This document shows positions 17,968 to 27,096 of a stretch of DNA of 64,000 bases, one piece after another. The DNA is from Sulfurospirillum sp001602955 (GTDB taxonomy: Bacteria; Campylobacterota; Campylobacteria; Campylobacterales; Sulfurospirillaceae). The notes beneath the pieces were generated by a model, which made no database searches, was not told the DNA's origin, and saw only the letters and a list, made by a program, of their open reading frames with translations. The DNA lies in assembly GCA_001602955.1 (NCBI GenBank), contig LVAC01000023.1:186001-250000 (forward strand), read 5' to 3'. How positions within the stretch are numbered: the stretch's first letter is position 1; every line of letters starts with the position of its first letter. Position numbers and translations under genes: made by a program.

Positions 17968-18479
17968 TAGGCAACCTTTTTACTAACGATTTTGACGATT
18001 TCGTTATTATCCAGAGAAATAGAGCCCTCTTGGAACACTTCGTCTAAAATTTCACTGACGATAACGCGTTGCATTTTGCGTCGTTCAATCGTCGTGCGAT
18101 CTTGAAACGCTTTTTCAAGATTTGTGATCTCTTGATCAGCTTCGAGAGATACTTTTTCACTTAAGAGAATCGCTTCTTTTTTTGCCGTTTCAATCAATGC
18201 TCTGGCATTAACTTTCGCTTCTTCGACTTTTGCCAAAGCCGTCTCTTTTTTACTATGAGACTCTTTAAGTTTGACTTGAATCGAGTCTAATTTGTCCGCT
18301 ATCTCGTTTTTGCGTCCTAAATACCACTGCTTTGCAGGTTCGGCAATATAGTAGTATAAAATAGCGGCAAAAATCAAAAAGTTAATCGCTCTAGGGATAA
18401 TATCGGTCGAGCCGCTATGCGCGCCTCCACTTGCCAAAAGCGCTATCGGAGCAACACACACTAAAAGATATTTGAACAT
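17967..18479 (-). CDS. atpF: ATP synthase F0 subunit b
   Basis: This is a peripheral stalk subunit. A short hydrophobic leader (VCVAPIALLASGG) precedes a membrane helix at about residues 30-47 (IIPRAINFLIFAAILYYYIA). A long charged coiled coil follows to the end. Length is 170. It is paired with a second b-type gene just upstream, as in other Campylobacterota. Confidence 0.93.
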   Translation of the reverse strand: MFKYLLVCVAPIALLASGGAHSGSTDIIPRAINFLIFAAILYYYIAEPAKQWYLGRKNEIADKLDSIQVKLKESHSKKETALAKVEEAKVNARALIETAKKEAILLSEKVSLEADQEITNLEKAFQDRTTIERRKMQRVIVSEILDEVFQEGSISLDNNEIVKIVSKKVA

Positions 18480-18488
18480 CTTTTCTCC

Positions 18489-18911
18489 TTAGATATGACT
18501 CAATTTAGCGGCAATCGTCTCTTTGAAAAGAGCTTTTTGCGCTAATAAGCCTGCTTTGAATTCTTCTTTTTCCGTTTCAAGCGTTTTCAAAAACGTTGCG
18601 TTTTCGACGTCAAGATCGCTCTTTTTTTGCTCGATACGTTTGAGGGCTTTTTCTTTTGCTTCGCTCAACGCGGCTTCTCTTATCTTTGCCGCTTCGATTT
18701 TGGCTTCGGATAAAATGCTTTCGATTTCTTGGTAATATGCGACAACGTCACTGGCATTTTTCCCTGCATTCTCTAAATCACGATTAATAGAATTATTGCG
18801 ATTGTCGATAAATTCTAAAAGGGGTTTGTAGAGAGTTTTGTTCAAAATCACCAACAAAACTAAAAATACAGTTCCGGTCGTCAGTAATAGCGCCGGGATA
18901 ATATCCAACAT
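18489..18911 (-). CDS. atpF': ATP synthase F0 subunit b'
   Basis: This is the second peripheral stalk b-type subunit. From the ATG ending at 18911, with AAAGGAG eight bases upstream, the 140-residue protein starts MLDIIPALLLTTGTVFLVLL, so the membrane helix is at the very N-terminus. The segment TLYKPLLEFIDNRNNSI and the following coiled coil are family hallmarks. A longer reading frame to 18971 exists but lacks support. It is first gene of the atp operon; F0 subunits a and c are not in this window. Confidence 0.92.
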   Translation of the reverse strand: MLDIIPALLLTTGTVFLVLLVILNKTLYKPLLEFIDNRNNSINRDLENAGKNASDVVAYYQEIESILSEAKIEAAKIREAALSEAKEKALKRIEQKKSDLDVENATFLKTLETEKEEFKAGLLAQKALFKETIAAKLSHI

Positions 18912-18995
18912 ATTTCTTGCTCCTTTAAGTTCGAGATCAGTCTCATTTTGTAGATTTTTGCTATCAATCAAGCGGCCACGGTAAAATCTGCGCGA

Positions 18996-19004
18996 ATTTT
19001 ATCA
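18996..19004 (-). promoter_or_regulatory. extended -10 promoter of the atp operon
   Basis: On the minus strand this reads TGATAAAAT, a TGn extension with a hexamer one mismatch from TATAAT. It is 85 bases upstream of atpF' and directly after the parB 3' end, so it can drive the ATP synthase operon separately from parAB. Confidence 0.45.
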
Positions 19005-19051
19005 CAGCCAAGGAAAATAGTTTATTAAATTAATGCCTAAAACTAATTCAA

Positions 19052-19906
19052 TTATTTTAAAAATTCAAAAAAAGTATCAATTGCTTTACCGTTATTAAAA
19101 TGAATCGTAATGCTATTATTTTTTGCGACGGCCTTAAAACCTAGTTCGTCCAATCGTTTTTGAAGCGTTTGTAGTTCTTCGGGAGCACTACGAATACTCT
19201 TTGCTGTCACAACCGTCTCTTCGCCGTTTTTCAATTTTTTAATTAACGCTTCGGCTTCGCGAACGCTTAGTTTTTGTCCCAAGATCGTATTGACGATCGT
19301 TGCTTCGTCTTTGCTATCGAGTCCGACCAAGACTTTGGCATGCCCTTGCGACAAAATACCTTCAGAGAGGTATTTTTTGGTTTGTTCGCTCAAACTGAGC
19401 AGACGAATCGTGTTGGTAATTTGAGTACGACTTTTATGAATAATTTCCGAAAGACCCTCTTGCGTAATTTTATACTCTTCGATCAGCTCTTTATACGCAA
19501 TGGCTAACTCGACAGGATTTAAATCTTCTCTTTGGATATTTTCGATCAATGCCAATTCGCGGAGGTTTTTAGACTCGATATCGGCAACGATCGCCTTAAT
19601 TTTCGTCAAGCCCGCTAATTTGCTGGCGCGTAAACGACGTTCTCCTGCGAGTAACATGTAAGCGTCGTCTTTTGCCACGACGATAATCGGTTGCAATAAA
19701 CCGTGGCGTTTGATCGATTCGCTGAGCTCTTTAAGAGCGACCTCGTTAAAATGGGTTCTCGGTTGATACGGATTGGGCGTAATGCGTTCAATATCGATTT
19801 CGCGGACTAAATCTTTTGCCTGTTCGATATCTTGCTTATACGCCTCTTCAACGTCTTCAATAATAGCACTCAGCCCTCGACCTAAAACTTTCTTCGCACT
19901 GCTCAT
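19052..19906 (-). CDS. parB: chromosome partitioning protein ParB
   Basis: ParB binds parS sites and spreads as a CTP-dependent clamp to segregate the origin region. The protein has the ITPNPYQPRTHF start of the ParB/Srx domain, the clamp motif LLAGERRLRASK at about residues 87-98, and a helix-turn-helix with SEIIHKSRTQITNTIRLL. The C-terminal dimer domain follows. Length is 284. It follows parA by one base. An ACATGTAA word at 19654-19661 is inside it. Confidence 0.96.
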   Translation of the reverse strand: MSSAKKVLGRGLSAIIEDVEEAYKQDIEQAKDLVREIDIERITPNPYQPRTHFNEVALKELSESIKRHGLLQPIIVVAKDDAYMLLAGERRLRASKLAGLTKIKAIVADIESKNLRELALIENIQREDLNPVELAIAYKELIEEYKITQEGLSEIIHKSRTQITNTIRLLSLSEQTKKYLSEGILSQGHAKVLVGLDSKDEATIVNTILGQKLSVREAEALIKKLKNGEETVVTAKSIRSAPEELQTLQKRLDELGFKAVAKNNSITIHFNNGKAIDTFFEFLK

Positions 19907-19907
19907 A

Positions 19908-20693
19908 TTAACTCACTAAAATCGAATTGGCGAGCGTTTGATACGCTTTGGAGCCGGGAGATTCGACGTCGTATAAGATAATCGGTTTACCGAAACTCGG
20001 AGATTCCGCCAACTTAATATTACGCGGAATAACGACGTATGAAGCGTTTTCTTTGTCGACGAACAGTTTACTTTTAAAGTGTTCTTTCAAGTCGGCAAAA
20101 ACCTGCTTCGAAAGATTATTTTGCGTACTGTACATCGTCGGTAAAAACCCTTTGATTTCAAGCGTAGGGTTAATGGTTTTTTTAATTAATTTCACGGTAT
20201 TGAGCAATTGCGCTAAACCTTCCAATGCGAAAAATTCGCATTGAATCGGAATAATAACGGAATTGGCGGCACTTAAAGCATTGATCGTAATGCTTCCTAA
20301 TGCCGGCGGCGAATCGATGATGATATAATCGTACTGATCGCTGATCTCTTCGATTTTATTTTTCAAAATAAGCTCTCTACCTTTAGTGTTGTTATCGTAA
20401 AACTCTTTTTCGACACCCACGAGCCCGATGTTAGAAGGTGCTACATGTAACGTCGAAAGCGAAGTTTCCAGTATGACTTGCGAGAGTCGCTTTCGGCCGA
20501 TTAAAACATGATAGATATTGTACTCGTAGTCACTTCTGTGAAAACCGAGCCCCGTCGTAGCATTGGCTTGAGGGTCAATATCGATCAACAACACGCGCTT
20601 TTCGGCAACGGCTAAAGAGGCAGCCAAATTAATAGCGGTCGTCGTTTTACCCACACCGCCTTTTTGATTTGCTATCGCTATAATCTCACTCAT
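19908..20693 (-). CDS. parA: chromosome partitioning ATPase ParA/Soj
   Basis: ParA is a Walker-type ATPase that binds DNA nonspecifically and pulls ParB complexes. The deviant Walker A QKGGVGKTTT is at residues 10-19, IDIDPQANATTGLG is the A' region, and IIIDSPPALG the Walker B. The 261 residues are typical of chromosomal ParA without an N-terminal domain. It overlaps birA by four bases. Confidence 0.97.
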   Translation of the reverse strand: MSEIIAIANQKGGVGKTTTAINLAASLAVAEKRVLLIDIDPQANATTGLGFHRSDYEYNIYHVLIGRKRLSQVILETSLSTLHVAPSNIGLVGVEKEFYDNNTKGRELILKNKIEEISDQYDYIIIDSPPALGSITINALSAANSVIIPIQCEFFALEGLAQLLNTVKLIKKTINPTLEIKGFLPTMYSTQNNLSKQVFADLKEHFKSKLFVDKENASYVVIPRNIKLAESPSFGKPIILYDVESPGSKAYQTLANSILVS

Positions 20694-21325
20694 CGTAAAC
20701 TATACACCTTTTTATTTTCTAGCTCGATAGAGCCATCATCACACAATACCGCATCGTTCAAAGAGACCAATTTGCCGTCTAAATGGAAAGAAAACTTTCG
20801 ATTTTTGTCAAATTCTATCTTATATTTACTAAAAACTTTCTTCCACGATATTTTTTTCTCAACCTCTTGCATCAAACGTTCAGCCAGAATTTGAGGTGCG
20901 ATATCGATGTCTAAAACATCAAAATTTTCGGGTGCATAGCTGATATTCAGGCCTATTGAGCCGACGATCGTACCGGCGATTTTCGTCGTAATCAATCCGC
21001 CGATTTTTTTCTCGCTTCGGTAAAAATCATTCGGCCATTTTAACCATACGTGCGAGCCTTGTTCCTCTAAAATATGCTTCACTAAAGAAGAAAAATAGAT
21101 GGAAACGGAAGCAAGCGGTAAATCTTCGGGTAACTGTTTCTCTTCTACACAAAAGGAGAAAAAAAAGTTTCCTTTTCCGCCTTGCCACGCATTGCCTCGA
21201 CTCCCGATACCGTCTGTTTGCTCAACGGCACCGATCGCATAAGGTGCAAGAAGTGTACCTTCGCGAAGTTTAGAGATCAAATAACGGTGCGTCGAATCGA
21301 TACGCTCAAACCATTGAATCACCAC
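20690..21325 (-). CDS. birA: biotin-[acetyl-CoA-carboxylase] ligase
   Basis: This enzyme attaches biotin to the carboxylase carrier protein. Diagnostic motifs are GIGSRGNAWQGGKGN at about residues 38-52, the biotin-binding loop, and HVWLKWPNDFY. It is only 211 residues and lacks the N-terminal winged-helix domain of E. coli BirA, so it should be a ligase only. It overlaps the fmt 3' end by 20 bases. Confidence 0.93.
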   Translation of the reverse strand: MVIQWFERIDSTHRYLISKLREGTLLAPYAIGAVEQTDGIGSRGNAWQGGKGNFFFSFCVEEKQLPEDLPLASVSIYFSSLVKHILEEQGSHVWLKWPNDFYRSEKKIGGLITTKIAGTIVGSIGLNISYAPENFDVLDIDIAPQILAERLMQEVEKKISWKKVFSKYKIEFDKNRKFSFHLDGKLVSLNDAVLCDDGSIELENKKVYSLR

Positions 21326-22226
21326 ATGTCAGCCTTTTTCCGCGAATATAATCCAAAACAGGCATTGCGTTTTTGGAAGAGGGTTGTACTTTTGAAATCA
21401 AAAGCGAACCTTGGGCACACCCTACGACAACGCCTTCGTTCGTAATGCGTTCAATGCACCCGATGCGGGAGTTTTTGCCTGCCGCGTCGATTAACGAAAG
21501 CTCCGTTAGTTTCAATCCCGATGCCAGATAAATGCCCGGCCAAGGCGTAAACGCACGGTATTTGCACATCAGCGTTTGCGCTTTTTCGTGCCATGAAACC
21601 AAACCGTTTTCTTTTTTGATTTTGCGACAATGCGTCATCTCGGCATCAACTTGCTTCCACGGCTGGAGTTGCTCAAAATGAGCTAACGTCTTTAGCGTTA
21701 AAGACGCAGCCGCATCCGATAACGCTTCAAACAGATGTTCGGACGTGTCCTTAGGTTTAACATGTAAGTATGAAAATCCAAGCATCGCTCCCGTATCAAG
21801 CCCCTCTTCCATCAGCATCGACGTCACGCCCGCATAAGTTTCGTCGGCTAACAAAGTAGATTGAATCGGGCTTGCGCCTCGGTATTTGGGAAGAAGCGAT
21901 GCGTGCAGGTTAATACACGGAGCCAACGCTAAAATCGATGCAGGTAAAATTTGTCCGTACGCCGCGACGATGATAAAATCCGCACGACAAGCGGCAATTT
22001 TAGAGACCGCTTCGTCGTTTCGTAGGTGTTTGGGTTGATAAATTTCAAGATTTGGAAAATGCTCTTGTGCCCATGCTTTCGTATCCGGAGGCGTCAAAAT
22101 TTGTTTACGTCCCACGGGTTTGTCTTCTTGTGTCACCAATAAAACAATGTCATACTCGATAGCTTGCATCAATGCTTCTAAAATTCGTGTCGCATACGCA
22201 GGCGTTCCCATAAAAACAATTCGCAT
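21306..22226 (-). CDS. fmt: methionyl-tRNA formyltransferase
   Basis: Fmt formylates the initiator Met-tRNA using 10-formyl-tetrahydrofolate. The ATG ending at 22226 with AAGGAA upstream gives MRIVFMGTPAYATRIL, the usual start, and 306 residues. The catalytic region includes CINLHASLLPKYRGASPIQ and the EGLDTGAML segment with the conserved aspartate. A longer frame to 22262 has no support. An ACATGTAA word at 21760-21767 encodes Leu-His-Val. Confidence 0.96.
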   Translation of the reverse strand: MRIVFMGTPAYATRILEALMQAIEYDIVLLVTQEDKPVGRKQILTPPDTKAWAQEHFPNLEIYQPKHLRNDEAVSKIAACRADFIIVAAYGQILPASILALAPCINLHASLLPKYRGASPIQSTLLADETYAGVTSMLMEEGLDTGAMLGFSYLHVKPKDTSEHLFEALSDAAASLTLKTLAHFEQLQPWKQVDAEMTHCRKIKKENGLVSWHEKAQTLMCKYRAFTPWPGIYLASGLKLTELSLIDAAGKNSRIGCIERITNEGVVVGCAQGSLLISKVQPSSKNAMPVLDYIRGKRLTCGDSMV

Positions 22227-22305
22227 TGTATTCCTTCGCATAGGTTCATTCTTCACATACATGCTTCGGTTCCCAACCTATCAAAGTGAAAAAATTCACT
22301 TTGAT

Positions 22306-23073
22306 TTAACGGTTTTCACATGTAAAGAGTGTTCCGCCTTTATGGGCGCCATCAAGCATAAAGCTTTTCACGTCGCTCAAATCAAAACCGCTGGCGATAA
22401 ACATCGATTTTCGGTGTTCCAATAAAAAGTGGGCGGCTTTCAGTTTGGTGGCGATGCCACCGGTAGCAAAAGCGTAATGTGCCGCTTTTTCAACTTCTAG
22501 CTCGGAAGGTTCAATCGCGTGTACGACTTTTCGCATTTTGGCGTCTTCGTATTGATGCGGATCTTTATCGTAATAGCCGTCGATGTCGGAAAGTAATACT
22601 AACATGTCGGCTCCGAAATAGTATGCAACGCGCGAAGAGAGTTGATCGTTATCGCCGAAGACCAACTCTTCGGTTGCCGTAGCGTCGTTTTCGTTAATGA
22701 TGGGTAAAATGCCGTTTTGAAGGAGCGTATCGATCGTACACTTGGCGTGATAGCAGCGTTTTCTCGAGTCAAAATCATCCGCCGTGAGCAAAAGCTGAGC
22801 ACCGTTTTTACCGAATTTTTCCAATTTTTTGTTGTACGTCGCCATCAATTGCGGCTGCCCGACCGCGGCGATGGCTTGGCGATTGTGCAAAAGGTTTTTA
22901 TCCAATTTTAAAAGAGAATGCCCTGCCGCAACGGCTCCCGAAGAGACCAAAATGACTTCATATTTTTGCATTAAAGCGACTAAAAACTCGACTAAATTTA
23001 AAATGCGCTCCTTACACAAGCGATTGTTTTCGCTTAGTACGTGCGTACCGACCTTAACGACGACTCTTTTCAT
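22306..23073 (-). CDS. proB: glutamate 5-kinase
   Basis: ProB phosphorylates glutamate as the first step of proline synthesis. The amino-acid kinase fold shows VVVKVGTHVLSENN, the glycine-rich loop VSSGAVAAG and INENDATATEE. The product is 255 residues and ends after the kinase domain, so the C-terminal PUA domain of E. coli ProB is absent, as in Campylobacter. The ATG ending at 23073 fits an AAAGG site. It overlaps obgE by 20 bases. An ACATGTAA word sits at its 3' end (22318-22325). Confidence 0.94.
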   Translation of the reverse strand: MKRVVVKVGTHVLSENNRLCKERILNLVEFLVALMQKYEVILVSSGAVAAGHSLLKLDKNLLHNRQAIAAVGQPQLMATYNKKLEKFGKNGAQLLLTADDFDSRKRCYHAKCTIDTLLQNGILPIINENDATATEELVFGDNDQLSSRVAYYFGADMLVLLSDIDGYYDKDPHQYEDAKMRKVVHAIEPSELEVEKAAHYAFATGGIATKLKAAHFLLEHRKSMFIASGFDLSDVKSFMLDGAHKGGTLFTCENR

Positions 23074-24160
23074 CACGAACCTTTGTTATAACATCTGATA
23101 ATGCGTATTTCACCGCATCGATATTTATTTTTGAAACGGAAGAGATCGGCATCACGAAAAACGGCAATGCGGCGTCTCTTTCATAAACGTCTTGAGCATA
23201 CGCATGTAAATCTTCACGTACTTTGTATTTATCCGCACCCCTGTTGGGCTCTAAGCGCAATAAACTCAAAAAAGAATCGACTTTTTCGTTGACTTCTTCC
23301 ACGCTCATCGTATCGCAACGCGTCAATGCAATCGCAAAATTTCGGGAAGAGAGTTCTTCGGAAAATTTTTCCAGCTCTTCTTTGAGGGTAAAATATTGCT
23401 CTTTTAAATCACGGTAATTGGCCAAATCGATCATAAACAGTAAAAACTGCGTACGTTCGATATGACGCAAAAAATCGATTCCAAGACCTTTGCCTTCGCT
23501 TGCTCCTTCGATAATCCCCGGAATATCCGCCATCACGTACGAACGGTAATCTTCGGTTACGACGACGCCTAGTTTTGGCGTCAAGGTCGTAAATTCGTAA
23601 TTGGCAATTTCGGGCTGGGCGTTGGAAAGTACCGAAATCAGGGTTGATTTTCCAACATTCGGAAATCCGACCAATCCCACGTCGGCGATCAATTTCAATT
23701 CCAAACGAACGTTACGGGTAACGCCGGGGCGTCCTTGTTGTGCAAATTCGGGACGTTGGTTGGTCGAGCTTTTAAAGTGGGTATTTCCCAATCCGCCTAG
23801 CCCGCCTTCTAGAAACAGTTGTTTTTCGTCTTGATCTAACATGTCAAGTAAAATCTCGCCTGTTTCGGCATCGATAATTTGCGTTCCGGGAGGTACGCTT
23901 AAGACTAAATGCTCGCCGGATTTTCCGTACATTTTGCGCCCCATGCCTTGTTCGCCGTTTTTGGCTTTAAGATGTTGATTGGTGCGAAAATGCGAAAGCG
24001 TGTGCGTGTTGCGATCGATTTGAAAATAGACGTTTCCTCCACGTCCACCGTCACCGCCGTCAGGTCCGCCTTGGATCACGTGTTTTTCCCTGCGGAACGA
24101 GATACAACCCGGTCCGCCCTTTCCGGAGCTTAAAGTCAGTAGTACATTATCGATAAACAT
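23054..24160 (-). CDS. obgE: Obg family GTPase
   Basis: ObgE is an essential GTPase tied to 50S ribosome assembly and growth control. The glycine-rich Obg fold fills residues 1-158 (SGKGGPGCISFRREK, GGPDGGDGGRGGNV). The G1 motif GFPNVGKS is at 165-172, G3 is DIPGIIEGA, and TRCD serves as G4. Length is 368 from the ATG ending at 24160 with AAAGG upstream. No C-terminal OCT domain is evident. It follows rplU-rpmA, the classic arrangement. Confidence 0.97.
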   Translation of the reverse strand: MFIDNVLLTLSSGKGGPGCISFRREKHVIQGGPDGGDGGRGGNVYFQIDRNTHTLSHFRTNQHLKAKNGEQGMGRKMYGKSGEHLVLSVPPGTQIIDAETGEILLDMLDQDEKQLFLEGGLGGLGNTHFKSSTNQRPEFAQQGRPGVTRNVRLELKLIADVGLVGFPNVGKSTLISVLSNAQPEIANYEFTTLTPKLGVVVTEDYRSYVMADIPGIIEGASEGKGLGIDFLRHIERTQFLLFMIDLANYRDLKEQYFTLKEELEKFSEELSSRNFAIALTRCDTMSVEEVNEKVDSFLSLLRLEPNRGADKYKVREDLHAYAQDVYERDAALPFFVMPISSVSKINIDAVKYALSDVITKVRDEKSRR

Positions 24161-24189
24161 CGTCAAACCTTTTGTATAGTAAGTTCGTC

Positions 24190-24195
24190 AGTATA
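24190..24195 (-). promoter_or_regulatory. possible -10 of obgE
   Basis: TATACT on the minus strand lies 30 bases upstream of the obgE start, after the rpmA terminator. No good -35 is seen, and the TTACATGTAA word at 24206-24215 lies just upstream. Confidence 0.3.
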
Positions 24196-24205
24196 CCTCT
24201 GATCA

Positions 24206-24215
24206 TTACATGTAA
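24206..24215. repeat. TTACATGTAA word, intergenic
   Basis: A full palindromic copy lies between rpmA and obgE. It continues on the plus strand as GCG, like several other intergenic copies. Confidence 0.8.
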
Positions 24216-24261
24216 GCGTAAACGATGATAATCACAAGAGGTAACGTCATTCATTTTTATG

Positions 24262-24296
24262 AAAGAAGAAAAGCGGTGAAGCGTTTAGCTTCACCG
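24262..24296 (-). terminator. rho-independent terminator after rpmA
   Basis: A perfect 9-bp stem, CGGTGAAGC at 24274-24282 and GCTTCACCG at 24288-24296, has a 5-base loop. On the minus strand it is followed by CTTTTCTTCTTTC. It lies seven bases past the rpmA stop. Confidence 0.8.
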
Positions 24297-24302
24297 GATG
24301 AA

Positions 24303-24563
24303 TTATAAGCTAGCGGGGATAACGGAAACTTTATTGCGTGTTTTGTCTTTACGTTGAAATTGAACATAACCGTCGATTAACGCATAAATCGTATGATCCG
24401 TGCCGATACCAACGTTGTTTCCTACATGTACTTTGGTTCCGCGTTGGCGAATAATGATATTTCCCGCACGGACAAACTCGCCGCCGAATTTTTTAACGCC
24501 GAGTCTTCGACCTGCTGAATCTCTGTTATTTTGGGTACTACCTTGACCTTTCTTGTGAGCCAT
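24303..24563 (-). CDS. rpmA: 50S ribosomal protein L27
   Basis: L27 contributes to the peptidyl transferase region of the large subunit. The start MAHKKGQGSTQNNRDSAGRR is classic, and no cleavable N-terminal extension is present. RQRGTKVHVGNNVGIG is the conserved core. Length is 86. It follows rplU after 35 bases and ends just before a strong terminator. Confidence 0.98.
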   Translation of the reverse strand: MAHKKGQGSTQNNRDSAGRRLGVKKFGGEFVRAGNIIIRQRGTKVHVGNNVGIGTDHTIYALIDGYVQFQRKDKTRNKVSVIPASL

Positions 24564-24598
24564 TGATTACTCCTAATCTTTATTGCGTCGTGTGTAAG

Positions 24599-24907
24599 TT
24601 AAGCTTTAATGCTTACAACTTTGACTCTGCTATACTGTCTTCTAAAACCGCGTTTTACTTTAGAGTCTTTTCTTCTACGTTTTTTGAACGTAATGACTTT
24701 TTTGTCTTTACCTTCAGTTACAACGACCAATTCTACTTCCGCACCGCTGACGAATGGATTTCCCACTTTCAGTTCACCGTTATTGACGGCAAGAACTTCC
24801 GTCACAACTACTTTCTCTTGTGGCTGAGCGTCAAGTTTGTCGACATTTAAATAGTCGCCTTCTTGAACTTTATACTGCTTCCCGCCATTTTTAATGATTG
24901 CATACAT
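24599..24907 (-). CDS. rplU: 50S ribosomal protein L21
   Basis: L21 binds 23S rRNA. The protein starts MYAIIKNGGKQYKVQEGDYL and ends with KRRRKDSKVKRGFRRQYSRV followed by a short tail, as in the family. At 102 residues it is full length. A TAAAAT -10 candidate is at 24948-24953. Confidence 0.98.
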   Translation of the reverse strand: MYAIIKNGGKQYKVQEGDYLNVDKLDAQPQEKVVVTEVLAVNNGELKVGNPFVSGAEVELVVVTEGKDKKVITFKKRRRKDSKVKRGFRRQYSRVKVVSIKA

Positions 24908-24947
24908 GCGTATGTCCTTCTTGGGAGAGATTTATTTTAAGGCTTGG

Positions 24948-24953
24948 ATTTTA
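24948..24953 (-). promoter_or_regulatory. possible -10 of rplU-rpmA
   Basis: TAAAAT on the minus strand lies 40 bases before the rplU start and is preceded by a run of T. There is no TGn extension, so the assignment rests on position and the hexamer only. Confidence 0.35.
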
Positions 24954-24992
24954 TCTAAAAAACCTTTAAGCCAATATAAAACTCTCTTAAGC

Positions 24993-26438
24993 TTATAAAA
25001 CCATATCGGTGTAGTACTCAATCTGCTCGCGTTTTAAAATACGAATAAAGTTCGTGCTACCCTCGACGCCCGCCGGATAACCTGCGGTAACGATATAGGT
25101 TTTGTCTTTGTTGATTAAGCCTCTTTCGATTCCTTTTTGAAGCGTCTTTCCGAGCATCATATTTAAGTTGCTCGCTTCAATGTTCATAATGGGCTTAATA
25201 CCCCATGCAATCGTCAAAGAACGCGCCGTTCTCTCATCGTGCGTTACGGCATAAATATCGGCACGAATGCGATAACGCGCCAATTTTTTGGCCGATTTAC
25301 CCGAACTCGTCAGCGAAATCATCGCTTCTACGCCCAAGCGATCGGCAAGGCGTGCCGTAGATGAAGAGATAATATCGGTTTCATCCAAGAACGGATACAT
25401 TTCAAATTTGCTGTAGGGATAAATCGCTTCCGTTTCACGAATCGTATTGGCCATAACCTCAACGACGTGAATCGGATTTTTACCGATAGCACTCTCTTCG
25501 GAAAGCATCACGGCGTCGGTTCCGTCTAAAACGGCATTAGCAACGTCGCTGATTTCCGCACGCGTCGCCATCTCTTTTTCCGCCATAGAAAGCAACATTT
25601 GCGTTGCGGTAATGACGGGTTTTGACGCCGCATTGGCTTTTGCGATCAATCTCTTTTGGATACTCGGTACTTTGTAATACGGAACTTCGATTCCCAAATC
25701 GCCGCGTGCGACCATAATACCGTCGCTGACCTCTAAAATCTCGTCGATTTTTTCCACCGCGTCGAATTTTTCGATTTTTGCGAAAAGGTGCGCGCGTGAT
25801 TTATGCTCTTTTAAAATCCTACGAGCATGTAAAATATCTTTAGCACTTTGTACGAAAGAAACGGCTACAAAATCCACACCGTTTTGCGCACCCCATGCAA
25901 GGTCGGCTTCGTCTTTGGGCGTAATGACTTCGATGTTAATGACCGTATTGGGGAAATTGACCCCTTTATTAGATGAAAGTTTACCGTTGTTTTCGATTTC
26001 CGTGACGATATGATCGCCGATTTCGATGACTTTAGCGCGAATATTGCCGTCATAGAGGTAAATATACTCGTCCACTTGAAGCATGTCTAAAATTTGCGGT
26101 TGATTAATGCATAACGTATAACCGTGTTCGGCGGTTTTCTTGCCGACGATTTGCTCTTTCGTAAAATAAAGCTTGTCGCCCGGTTCCAAATAAAAATCGT
26201 CTTCGAGCTTTCCGACGCGGATTTTTGGGCCGCAAATATCTTGCAAGACACCGATCTTTTTGCCGACGTTAGCCTCGGCTTCCCGTATTTTGGCTAAGGT
26301 TCCCGCATGGTATTCATGGCTTCCGTGGCTAAAATTAAGACGAAAGACGTTCACGCCGGCTTTAATCATACCTTCTAAAATTTCTACGCTGTCACTGGCC
26401 GGTCCCACGGTTGCGAGGATTTTTGTCTTTTTATCCAT
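24993..26438 (-). CDS. pyk: pyruvate kinase
   Basis: This enzyme converts phosphoenolpyruvate and ADP to pyruvate and ATP. Conserved elements are KILATVGPAS at the N-terminus, FRLNFSHGSH, the active-site segment LFAKIEKFDAVEKIDEIL with its lysine, and MVARGDLGIEVP. The C-terminal allosteric domain ends around residue 481. The ATG has AAGGA upstream. The gene stands alone with its own promoter. Confidence 0.97.
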   Translation of the reverse strand: MDKKTKILATVGPASDSVEILEGMIKAGVNVFRLNFSHGSHEYHAGTLAKIREAEANVGKKIGVLQDICGPKIRVGKLEDDFYLEPGDKLYFTKEQIVGKKTAEHGYTLCINQPQILDMLQVDEYIYLYDGNIRAKVIEIGDHIVTEIENNGKLSSNKGVNFPNTVINIEVITPKDEADLAWGAQNGVDFVAVSFVQSAKDILHARRILKEHKSRAHLFAKIEKFDAVEKIDEILEVSDGIMVARGDLGIEVPYYKVPSIQKRLIAKANAASKPVITATQMLLSMAEKEMATRAEISDVANAVLDGTDAVMLSEESAIGKNPIHVVEVMANTIRETEAIYPYSKFEMYPFLDETDIISSSTARLADRLGVEAMISLTSSGKSAKKLARYRIRADIYAVTHDERTARSLTIAWGIKPIMNIEASNLNMMLGKTLQKGIERGLINKDKTYIVTAGYPAGVEGSTNFIRILKREQIEYYTDMVL

Positions 26439-26489
26439 CTTTTTTCCTTCGTTAAAATAAGTTCTATTGTACTTTGAGATTGTTACAAA

Positions 26490-26498
26490 ATTATATCA
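26490..26498 (-). promoter_or_regulatory. extended -10 promoter of pyk
   Basis: The minus strand reads TGATATAAT, a perfect TATAAT with a TGn extension, 52 bases upstream of the pyk ATG. Confidence 0.6.
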
Positions 26499-26517
26499 CG
26501 AGAAGGGTTCATCGTAC

Positions 26518-26961
26518 CTAAAAAACATGCTGAAGATTTGAACATGCCTTCTCGTCAAACAAAAGTCGATAAATCGCTTCGGTACGGGTTTGGAGGTATT
26601 CTAGAGAATGGGCTCTTTGGCATAAATCTTTAAAATGACGTATCACCGACTCGTTGATTTGAATTTGCGCCCGCAGCAATAATCTTAACATGTAAGCATA
26701 GCGTTCGCTCGGTATTGCGACGTCTAAGCCGTAACGCGTTACCAATTTGTGCACGTCCGCTCGCCAAACGTGTTCACCGTATCCCGCTTGGTGCCGTGCC
26801 ATTTTTTTGAGTTTGTGTGTTGCTTTTTGAAAAACGTCAAAGTTGACCGTATAGCTTGAGAAAAAGATCAAGTCTTCTAACTCTTGGGTAATTTCATGCG
26901 CGATTTCATCTTCGACATAACGTTTTATTGCGGCATCGATGTCTTCAAACGACGTATTCAT
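26518..26961 (-). CDS. uncharacterised helical protein
   Basis: I do not recognise this 147-residue protein. It appears all-helical and soluble, begins MNTSFEDIDAAIKRYVEDEI, and has a His-rich middle (KMARHQAGYGEHVWR). The C-terminal part is Arg/Leu-rich. I chose the ATG ending at 26961, which has AAGGAGG eleven bases upstream; the frame stays open to 27021. It is divergent from the cheX fusion at 27097. An ACATGTAA word at 26688-26695 reads Tyr-Met-Leu in frame. It has normal base composition for the window and is likely a real lineage-specific gene. Confidence 0.65.
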   Translation of the reverse strand: MNTSFEDIDAAIKRYVEDEIAHEITQELEDLIFFSSYTVNFDVFQKATHKLKKMARHQAGYGEHVWRADVHKLVTRYGLDVAIPSERYAYMLRLLLRAQIQINESVIRHFKDLCQRAHSLEYLQTRTEAIYRLLFDEKACSNLQHVF

Positions 26962-27096
26962 GACGCTCGATGCCTCCTTGTTATTTTGTGTAATTTTAAT
27001 TATAGCGTCAGATTGTTTCAATAAAATTAAAAGCTTTCTATGGTACTATCTTTGCGTTTTAAATTCATCTCATTTCTTTAATGCGAACACAACATC

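Noticed and set aside
18912..18971. Longer start for atpF' (MIDSKNLQNETD)
   Set aside because: The ATG ending at 18911 has an excellent AAAGGAG site and puts the membrane helix at the N-terminus as in the family.
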